Below the pieces are notes generated by a model, which worked only from the letters and a program-made list of their open reading frames with translations, was not told where the DNA came from and ran no database searches. DNA of 64,000 bases from Ischnura elegans (lineage: Eukaryota > Arthropoda > Insecta > Odonata > Coenagrionidae). The stretch covers positions 109,139,111 to 109,203,110 of the forward strand of contig NC_060247.1 in assembly GCF_921293095.1 (NCBI RefSeq), read 5' to 3'. Position 1 is the first letter of the stretch. The number at the start of each line of letters is the position of its first letter. Positions 57,801 through 64,000 of the stretch are shown piece after piece. A program made the position numbers and the translations under genes.

Positions 57801-60800
57801 CTACAATCCTAAATTGCTGGTCAAAGTGCGAGTATACAGCGGGCGATAGCATGGAAGACAAAGACGAGTTTTTGGGTTTCACGGAAGAGGACGCACGTGA
57901 AGCTTCAGATGTTCTTTCTAATAAACTATTTGTGAGTGATCTCGAGGCCTGGGTCCGCGAAGACGAGGAAACTCCTGTATCTGCTTATAAGAGTGACGAA
58001 GAAATTGTGGCCGCAGTCCAGAGCCACGCAAAAACAGCTGCATCATCGGAAGATGAGAGCGAGAGTGAAGAAGACGAATGTGAGGTCGAGATGCCAAAAA
58101 TCGGCCATTTATTACATAATATAAGTGAATTGATGAATTGGTTGGAGGGACAAAGTGATTGCGATAGTATTCATCTGTTGCACTTGCAAAGCATAAAAAA
58201 TTACGTGACAAAGAAAAGCCATCAACTATCGCGGCAAAAGAAAATATCCGAGTATTTTAGTAACTCCCGTTAAAGTAGAGCGTCTAAATCATAAAATAAA
58301 TATTTTAATAATGTATTACGCTAATAAATTGGCTATAAAAATTACCTTTAAGGGTTTTTTTTATTGCTTCCCACGTATTTCCCGTTATAACGCGGTTGTC
58401 CGATAACGCGGGTGTAAACGATGTCCCCCTAGACCCGCGTTATAACCGAATTTTACTGTATGTTACGTGTGTGTAAAAATCATCCTCGTTTGCGGTGAAT
58501 TGACTTTAATATTGCAACAATAACCTCTTTCTTTAATTCTTATAACTGCATATAAATTTTACTGTGACTGCCAAATTGACGGTCAGGGCTAGGATTAAGC
58601 TCAAGTGTTTGCTGTACCACTTGTAACTGTAATTTGACGAAATACTTGATCAAACTACTATTGCTGCTTCTGAACTGCTTCCTTTGTGAATACAACAGCC
58701 GCGCCTGAGAAAAACATTACATCTTACGGAACTGGCCTCTGCAATAAAGCTTTACACATGTTTATAAAAATGTCGCTCATATTTCCCTAGTTCCGACAGA
58801 TAATGTTCACTTGCCACCATTGCACATCAAACTAGGACAAATGAAATATTTTGTGAAAGCAATCGACAAGACAGGAGCTGAATTTCAATTTTTAAATTAA
58901 AGTCTTCGTTTTAGTGAGGCTAAAACCAAGGAATAAATTTGTGGGCCCCCAGAAAAGGAAACTTTTCCAAGATTCGACGTTAATGAAACACCTGAATCAT
59001 AAATAGAATTGAGCTTGCCTTGGATTCTGAAACGTGTGTTAGAACTTTTTGGGTGAAAATGAAGTGATGATTATGTCGCCCATGTCGAGGAATTGCTGTC
59101 AGCGTATTATGCCATGGGGCTTAACATATCACTAAAAATGCATTTCCTTCATTCATACATGGACCTTTTCATAGAATATTTTGGAGCAGTTTCAAATTAA
59201 CATTGAGAACGGTTCCATGAAGATATCACCAAAGGAGAGGAGATTTTCAGAGAAGTTGAAAGTGGGCATGTTGGTATGTGCATTAGGCCTACTGCTGGTT
59301 TTTGTATGAGAAACTACCTCAGAGTATAAAGGGAAATCAAATACCAAATTACTTTTGTTATTCATCGTTCTTCACATTTGTTATTTTTCTCTTTGTTGAT
59401 GCGCGTGTGGTATTGAGGGTGACAGCGTGGTAGCGTACCTTCAGAACTGTTGCCACAAATTTTCATTATTTTTTCTATGCCGGGATCTTAAATATTTTTA
59501 TCATTGCTAATATAAGCTGTTGGTATATTTTTCCATAGTTCTGGGATATTTCGGGTAGGGGAAAATGAAATGGGAGTTGAAAAATGAAGAAAATAAGTGA
59601 AAAAATTGCAAAAAAAAGGAAAGGATGATAATTTTTCATGCGTTTTTTAAATCATTAACGGAAACTAATCCCCCCAAATCTACATCGTTATCATTAATTA
59701 TCATGTTTTAGAACTTTTCACCTCTCAAAAACCTAGTAAGAAATATAAATGTTAATATAATCCTTTTCATTCCCACAAATTACTGGAAAAGTGATGGAAA
59801 TCAGAGGGGGGGCTGCCCCCCAAAAATGGTGGGTGATGGAGGAAAACGGATGTCATATTCGGATTCAGGAGGGCATTTTACTTGAGAATCAGCAGGAATG
59901 GTATCAGGGCTCAAGAAAAAATTGCTTTTTGTCGTCCAGTGTTATTGGTGTTTGGCTATTACTGTTAGCTGACTGGCAAAGGAAAGTCACATGTTAAGAA
60001 ACTTTCCCTCCCCTCACCTCCACCTGCTTTATCCACACCAGCTCACCTGCAAACATTTAGTGAATAGAATATAATTTAGATTATTTAGTGTCTATGGGTG
60101 ATTGCAGGACACAAGGGGTAAAATCCCTTAAAAATTTACATGTGATCACCAAAAACCAAAGAAATATTCCAATCCACGTGCAGGAGTGATATACAGTAAA
60201 ACCTCTATGTAGTGAACCTCTTTACATCATAAACCTCCATACATCATACCACCCCTATGGTCCCATCTGATTTACATGTAAATTTATAGGCAAACCTTTG
60301 TAGTGAACCTCTTATATCGTAAAACCTCCACTTATCATACCAAGGAGATACCCCCGAGATGGCCTAACTACCTCTGCAAATTGTACTGAGACAACAAGAA
60401 ATCATTAATGCAGCCGCGATTACGTATATGGAATGACATTTTCAGCAATAAATATTTCACTCTTTTTTTCTTAAGGCCTGGTTACACGATACATCAACAC
60501 GTACGGGTTAATGTCTAAATGTATGAACCCGTGAATGAACACGAAAATGTACCATCTAACCACCCAACTTGTGCGAATGCATGAACGGAAAATAGAACCT
60601 GTTCTAATTTGGTTCATGCACTCGTACATGTTCCGTTCCACCAAAATCATTCACGCAAACGTACATTAACTTGTACGTGTTAATGTATAGCGTAACCAGG
60701 CCTTTACACCTTATTATGCTGTAATTTTCACTTTAATCATTAGTTGTGCCATTTTGTTCATTATGAGAGCATACATAACAGTAAATAATAAAAAGGTATC

Positions 60801-63702
60801 CAACTATCCTAATCAATTGTTAGTGACGGTTGAATTGAGAGAGACCACATCATTTTCTCTTGAATCATTGTAAAAATCATGTGATAGCACTCGCTTTCTG
60901 TAATTATTAAATAATAAATATATGTTCACTGGTGCATGCATGTGTGTTTAAACACATAAATATAATGGTTTAAAAGAATATACAGTGGAACCTCGTTGAA
61001 GCGAGTACGGGTTATAGCGAGACCCCCGCTGTTACGAGAGTTAGCCGATGCACCGTCAATTGACCCTATAATATGCATGTTAAAAAATTCGTTTTTACGA
61101 GGCCATTTGGTGTTGGCTCTCGCCATAGCGAGGGTTTCACCGCCGGAAAAAATTACATCAAGACTCCTTCATCTCTGTAATTGCTAGTGATCTGTTATAA
61201 ATGAAGTTAATGGAGTGCTCAGTCTCAAATTTATGTGATAAACTGTCCTTTGATAAATAAGTAGTTAATTTTGTGATAATATTGTGGCATTAGCATTCGC
61301 GAATTCTTGATCTTTTGTTCCTCGGGCGGCAGAAAGCAGTCGGCAGCATACCCACACGTTCGTGAGTTGCGTGAATAGAAAGCATTTGATGGCAGACACC
61401 ATGGCCAAAAAAACAACAAACACGCCTAAGCGAGAAAATAAAAATAAAGGAGTAATATGAGAGTGGTGAAATTAATTTATCTTCCTATTCGCTTTTCACG
61501 ATTAAAAAAACACAAAAGCGCCCAAGGAATGCAGACTATGTAGAGTTATAAGAAGCTTTGTTCGGGTGGTTTTGCCCACTCCAATCCGCGGGAACTTCTG
61601 AGAAAGGGGCTACGCCTAAGCCTAAAGCGAAGTATTTAAGGAAAGATTGCGAATCAGGAATTTCAAGAGTGAGGAAGGTTGATTATACTAATGCAAAGCA
61701 CCAAAGCGTTATCTCTCGTCATAATTGCTGGTGATGCCGGCGGTGTAAACCCGAAGTCGTGGAAGAATCACCAATGATAATATACATCAATAAAATACCC
61801 CAATGGAAACATTTGAGGTATTAAATAACCACGATACGGTTTTATTAGTTAATTTTTGAATTTTCAGTGGAAAATACCAAAATAATAGAATGATTACGTA
61901 GATGCACTGATTAAGTGCATAGAAAAACGGCTTCGTCGGTTGTGCATTGGCATAATGATTGACAAAACCATGCTTTGCATGATTTTTATTCAGCACGGCG
62001 CTTATAAATTGTTTGAATAGTTAGTCGTCGTTTGAGTAAGGAAATTTAGTGATGCAAAAAAACATCGTCTTTCGTCTGGATTTATGCTTACGTTTATCGG
62101 ATAGAAACTTCTTTGTCGCCGTACCACTCCTGTTCCAGTATAACTGTTCGCAACAGGTATATTGGCTATTATTTGCTCCACCTCCGGTAAAGCGACAATT
62201 CGCTATAGCGAGTGTTTATTGGTGCACCGCGGGGTCTCGTTTTAAAGAGGTTGCACTGTAGTGCCTTTCATTTCCAAAGGATATGAAAAAATGGTGCCTA
62301 TCACTAAAACTTCTCTACAGTGAACCTCCATACATCAAATTGCCCAAATTTTGGTCCCCTCCATTACGATGTCGAGGTTTTACTGCATTTACATGGCTTT
62401 GAAATACGTTTCTTTTTATTTACTCCTATTTCAATCATTGTATCTATTTAGTTTACCGGCTAATTGAGGCCTACTGTCAACAAGGAATATAAATACTCCA
62501 GAAATGGTATAGGGCACTTTCAAGAAGTATTTCAACTACCAATTCATTCATTGGTTCACCGATTCTCTTTCAAGACTTGATGTTACGGTGTGATACTGTT
62601 GGTCAAGGGCGGATCCAGGATTTTTTTCTGAGGGGGAGGGGGGGCACAAGGGTCTGACAGGCAAACGATTTTCTCATACTTGAGATTAACAAAAAGATAC
62701 AAAAATTACTGCACGAAATATTCTCTTCATTTTCATATGAAAGTTATTAATATGAAATTAAATGATTAAGGCTTTGTAATACACAAAACAAAACGAACAT
62801 AATGATAATAGCAATAAAAATTTTGTCTTCTTTTTGACGCATAATGGGGGCACGTGCCCCTGTCCCCACCCCCTAAATTTGCCTATGCTGTTGGTACTCA
62901 AGCACAGTATCACAGAGGAAATGCATCACGTTCTCCTACATAACTCCTTTATGTAAATATAATTTTTGATAGCAGCTTGGTTAAACACCACAGAGGATTT
63001 TAGAGAGAGAATCTGAGGATGAGCCAATGTTAATTTTCATCAGGCAAAGAATTGCAACATTTTGGGTAGTCAATGTGAATCATCAAAATAAAAAAAGTAG
63101 TGAATCATCATCAAAATAAAAAAAGCAATTTAAAATCCTATGAATACAACACCAAGGAATCCACATGACAGAAGATTAGGTGATATTAATCATGATAATT
63201 TGGTACCTCCACTGCAAAAATGCTCAACAACCGCCCACCGAATCAAATCCACTCATCTAGGTGCCCAATCAACTCAGCTGGCAGTAGCCAGAGCACAAAC
63301 GCTCACCTACAATTCTCCAAGCTTCGGAGGTGAGCGTTTATACTCTGGCTACTGCCAACTGAGCGAATTCGTATTGTTGGGCTACTAGATGAGCGGATTT
63401 GATTCGGTGGGTGGTTGTTGATCGTTTTTGCAGTGGAGGTATCAAATTGTCTTAAAATATGCAAAAAACAAAGGTGTGAAGAAGATGACATGAAAGAAAG
63501 AATTTTTCCGTACCTGTTCTCCATACACATGGCCATTAGGAAGCATCATAGGTTGGTTGTGCTCATTCAGAGGTAGTCCAGAGATACAGCATACAAGCCG
63601 TGACTGGGAGCAATGTGCAAATGGCAAGGGAAGGGCCAAGGCATTCAGCAATTCTTGACACACAGGGCAACTTTGGTTTCTCATGTCAGGGGACTTGTAG
63701 CA
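54836..63702 (-). CDS. MAEA: MAEA / GID9-like E3 ubiquitin ligase subunit, last two exons
   Basis: Catalytic RING-like subunit of the CTLH (GID) ubiquitin ligase. Minus-strand exons 63702-63514 (63 codons, phase 0) and 54937-54836 (33 codons plus TAG). The first encodes [34 protein letters not shown] and [10 protein letters not shown]. The second encodes [20 protein letters not shown]. These are the gid-type RING signature (paired Cys/His ligands CPVC, HC and the late CP) and the conserved C-terminal tail of MAEA. The N-terminal LisH/CTLH/CRA part, about 300 residues, would lie to the right of the window; no further exon is seen in 63703-64000. The intron is 8,576 bp and packed with transposons, including an intact Tigger on the opposite strand. 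Confidence 0.94.
55291..55705. repeat. Left long terminal inverted repeat
   Basis: Inverted partner of 59510-59941, with substitutions and short indels. The right arm has an extra ~10 bases near its terminus. The inner limit is uncertain because similarity fades in T-rich sequence. Confidence 0.8.
56675..58273 (+). CDS. Tigger/jerky-type DDE transposase, intact (532 aa)
   Basis: Cut-and-paste transposase of the pogo/Tigger group. The ATG at 56675 gives [20 protein letters not shown]. The open frame also runs upstream to a TTG, which I do not use as the start. Domain order: N-terminal psq/CENP-B_N helix-turn-helix (about residues 3-55, with [14 protein letters not shown]), CENP-B/Tc5 HTH (about 78-132, with [13 protein letters not shown]), then the DDE_1 catalytic domain with Asp at about 174 ([10 protein letters not shown]), 289 ([10 protein letters not shown]) and 324 ([11 protein letters not shown]). 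An acidic Ser/Glu-rich stretch (about 455-480) precedes the C-terminus. No stop or frameshift. AATAAA lies 22 nt after the stop. It sits between matching TIRs, so it is a transposon gene, not a domesticated host gene. Confidence 0.96.
   Translation: MSAKRKTYTIKEKLGIIDRVKRGDSKSSLFREFGVPEGTIRGWMKEEDKLRSFVDQVDDEIGLDRKKARLSAAGDVDECLFTWFVQKCSEGVPLSGPLLQAQAIKLNKQIGGAHDFVASAGWLSRWKIRHGIAQVNMQGESRSSDSEAAREFCGTLRKMIDEGEYTEEQLYNCDETALYYRLLPTKSLDIKKSANKSGIKMSKERVTLLLCANKSGSHKLKPLCIGKNRSPRCFKHVNMTALPINYKNSQNAWMTRDIFLSWFNEDFVPSVKSHLRSKKLEEKALLLLDNCPAHPSSELLISRDGKIVASFLPKNTTALIQPMDQGIIRAFKAHYRRELLTSVINSELQVQEYLKTVTLKNMAYNIGLAWKKITSATILNCWSKCEYTAGDSMEDKDEFLGFTEEDAREASDVLSNKLFVSDLEAWVREDEETPVSAYKSDEEIVAAVQSHAKTAASSEDESESEEDECEVEMPKIGHLLHNISELMNWLEGQSDCDSIHLLHLQSIKNYVTKKSHQLSRQKKISEYFSNSR
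58295..58300 (+). terminator. Poly(A) signal of the Tigger transposase
   Basis: AATAAA 22 nt after the transposase stop, inside the transposon. Confidence 0.6.
58990..59333 (+). pseudogene. Decayed ORF of a repeated arthropod gene family, cargo of the long-TIR element
   Basis: One reading frame gives [11 protein letters not shown], a stop, K, a stop, then [20 protein letters not shown] and [25 protein letters not shown], two stops flanking an H, and [14 protein letters not shown] follow. I recall an uncharacterised, highly repeated arthropod protein family with the signature MSLKIHFLHSHLDFFPENLG...ERFHQDI. The stop codons sit where that family has Glu and Gly or Lys, as expected of single-base nonsense changes. 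The frame is otherwise unshifted through this block. Similarity upstream of 58990 is weak. Its function is unknown to me. Confidence 0.7.
59510..59941. repeat. Right long terminal inverted repeat
   Basis: Complementary to 55291-55705; see the element entry. The plus-strand ORF at 59791-59997 lies across it and is not a gene. Confidence 0.8.
60473..60704. mobile_element. MITE, 232 bp, ~32-bp terminal inverted repeats
   Basis: Both ends start AAGGCCTGGTTAC; the left continues ACGATACATCAACACGTAC and the right (complement) GCTATACATTAACACGTAC. The outer flanks TT and TA do not give a clear duplication. Subterminal GTACGTGTTAATG-type words recur inside. No ORF. Superfamily not decided. Confidence 0.85.
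60983..62258. mobile_element. Nested pogo-type non-autonomous element, 1,276 bp
   Basis: Ends CAGTGGAACCTCGTTGAAGC and the complement of CAGTGCAACCTCTTTAAAAC. TA occurs at 60981-60982 and 62259-62260. Subterminal TATAGCGAG / GCCATAGCGAG words. Internal ORFs show no transposase motif. Its intact TA duplication shows it inserted into the outer element. Confidence 0.85.
62604..62887. mobile_element. hAT-type MITE, 284 bp, perfect 8-bp target duplication
   Basis: The duplication CTGTTGGT lies at 62596-62603 and 62888-62895. The left end CAAGGGCGGATCCAGG and right end (complement CATAGGCAAATTTAGG) are weakly inverted. A G tract near the left end and CCCC-rich right part match the style of the other hAT MITEs here. 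Non-coding. Confidence 0.8.
62896..63193. other. MAEA intron DNA, nothing recognised
   Basis: A duplicated GAATCATCATCAAAATAAAA-like word occurs near 63075-63125. No other feature. Confidence 0.45.
63194..63451. repeat. Long imperfect hairpin, arms ~115-125 bp, 19-nt loop
   Basis: Left arm 63194-63308 is complementary to right arm 63328-63451. Shared segments (left arm reading) include ACCTCCACTGCAAAAA, CCCACCGAATCAAATCC, CTCATCTAG, GGCAGTAGCCAGAG and AAACGCTCACCT. The loop is 63309-63327. It lies 62 bp from the splice donor side of the MAEA exon at 63514. It may be a foldback MITE or a hairpin RNA source; no coding potential. Confidence 0.88.
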
Positions 63703-64000
63703 CTGAGTAATCATTGGTTAAGGAGAAAGTTTAAACAAAAAAATTATTTTAAATAGGTACCAACTGTCTTCACTACCAGAGAACCCAATCCTCACTGATG
63801 TAAGAGAGCTTAATAATCACACATTTAGGTTGAGGCTAGAGAAAATAAAAAAATCATACAATTATCATAATATGAGGCTTTTACAGTACATTAATCCTTA
63901 ACAATTATAAGGATGACAAAGATAATTCAAGGAAGACTTTACCATCAGCAAGTCACTTCATTTACCTTTCACAAAAAGAATTAAATGCGCATCATATTTA
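63703..64000. other. MAEA intron at the window edge
   Basis: AT-rich DNA upstream (in gene direction) of the exon at 63702. No further MAEA exon is visible, so the rest of the gene lies beyond the window. Confidence 0.6.

Larger units (their letters stand above)
56192..58458 (+). mobile_element. Tigger-type transposon with intact transposase, 2,267 bp
   Basis: Terminal inverted repeats CAGTAAATTCCGGTTATTAC and the complement of CAGTAAAATTCGGTTATAAC (imperfect). TA flanks at 56190-56191 and 58459-58460. Subterminal TACCGCGG words; TGTCCC at element position 66 and again 37 bp from the right end. It is inserted inside the long-TIR element, itself in the MAEA intron, and lies opposite to MAEA transcription. 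The complete ends, target duplication and open reading frame suggest a young copy. Confidence 0.96.
55291..59941. mobile_element. Long-terminal-inverted-repeat DNA element (4.65 kb with nested Tigger)
   Basis: Ends are CACTGGACGGCATGAAAAT and the complement of CACTGGACGACAAAAAGC. TTA occurs directly outside both ends (55288-55290 and 59942-59944), a 3-bp target duplication. Inverted similarity continues inward for about 400 bp: 55320-55700 matches the complement of 59520-59905, with shared words such as ACCATTCCTGCTGATTCT, AATCCGAATATGA and AAAAGGATTAT. Without the nested Tigger (56192-58458) the element is about 2.38 kb. A 3-bp TTA/TAA duplication recalls PIF/Harbinger, but no such transposase is seen. 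It carries a decayed ORF at about 58990-59330. Confidence 0.85.
60194..62385. mobile_element. Pogo-type element split by nested insertions
   Basis: Ends CAGTAAAACCTCTATGTAGT and the complement of CAGTAAAACCTCGACATCGT. The left flank is TA (60192-60193); the right flank reads CA. Both ends carry GTGAACCTC.TACATCA words and a GGTCCC hexamer (position 66 from the left end, 33 bp from the right end). Inside lie a 232-bp MITE and a 1.28-kb pogo-type element. No transposase found, so the original was probably a non-autonomous element. Confidence 0.8.

Noticed and set aside
57918-58211. Minus-strand 97-aa ORF inside the transposase
   Set aside because: Lies opposite the intact transposase reading frame and has no family features; antisense by-product.
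59791-59997. 68-aa ORF on the plus strand
   Set aside because: Lies across the right long inverted repeat, whose left partner does not keep the frame.

Overview
The window is AT-rich eukaryotic nuclear DNA. It has spliced genes with GT-AG (and one GC-AG) introns, long repeat-filled introns, and a dense load of DNA transposons, tRNA-derived SINE fragments and one non-LTR retrotransposon remnant. The repeat types and gene structures fit an arthropod, most likely an insect. I cannot name the species from sequence alone.

Layout, left to right. (1) 3342-17796, + strand: 13 exons encoding the C-terminal ~751 residues of nucleoporin Nup107. The N-terminal ~200 residues are not visible and probably lie left of the window. 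A decayed non-LTR retrotransposon (1201-2070, - strand) lies upstream. Introns carry a small pogo-like MITE and a 3-kb decayed Tigger element. (2) 17797-27417: intergenic DNA with a ~315-bp tandem satellite (19358-21450), a GC-richer patch and a MITE full of TCTCAGAGA motifs. (3) 27418-32927, + strand: complete five-exon THOC3/Tex1 (341 aa WD40 protein of the THO/TREX mRNA export complex), with a GC-AG last intron and a tRNA-like cloverleaf inside a hAT-type MITE in intron 3. (4) 32928-41664: intergenic repeat field with nested and palindromic MITE/SINE structures, a hAT MITE with a perfect 8-bp target duplication, and three TA-flanked MITEs. (5) 41665-49777, - strand: complete eight-exon NDOR1 (599 aa diflavin reductase feeding electrons to cytosolic Fe-S assembly). 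(6) 49778-54835: intergenic DNA with no recognised gene. (7) 54836-63702, - strand: the last two exons of MAEA (RING-like subunit of the CTLH/GID ubiquitin ligase), separated by an 8.6-kb intron.

That MAEA intron is the most structured region. It holds a 4.65-kb element with ~400-bp terminal inverted repeats and TTA target duplications. Inside that element are a decayed ORF of a family I recall as repeated in arthropod genomes and a nested Tigger element with an intact 532-aa transposase. To its right are two further nested pogo-type elements, a 232-bp MITE, a hAT MITE with a perfect 8-bp duplication, and a 258-bp hairpin only 62 bp from the MAEA splice donor.

The four host genes are housekeeping genes (nuclear pore, mRNA export, Fe-S cluster assembly, ubiquitin ligase). 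Nothing in the sequence suggests they form a functional cluster. Novelty here is in the mobile-element architecture rather than in a new host gene system.
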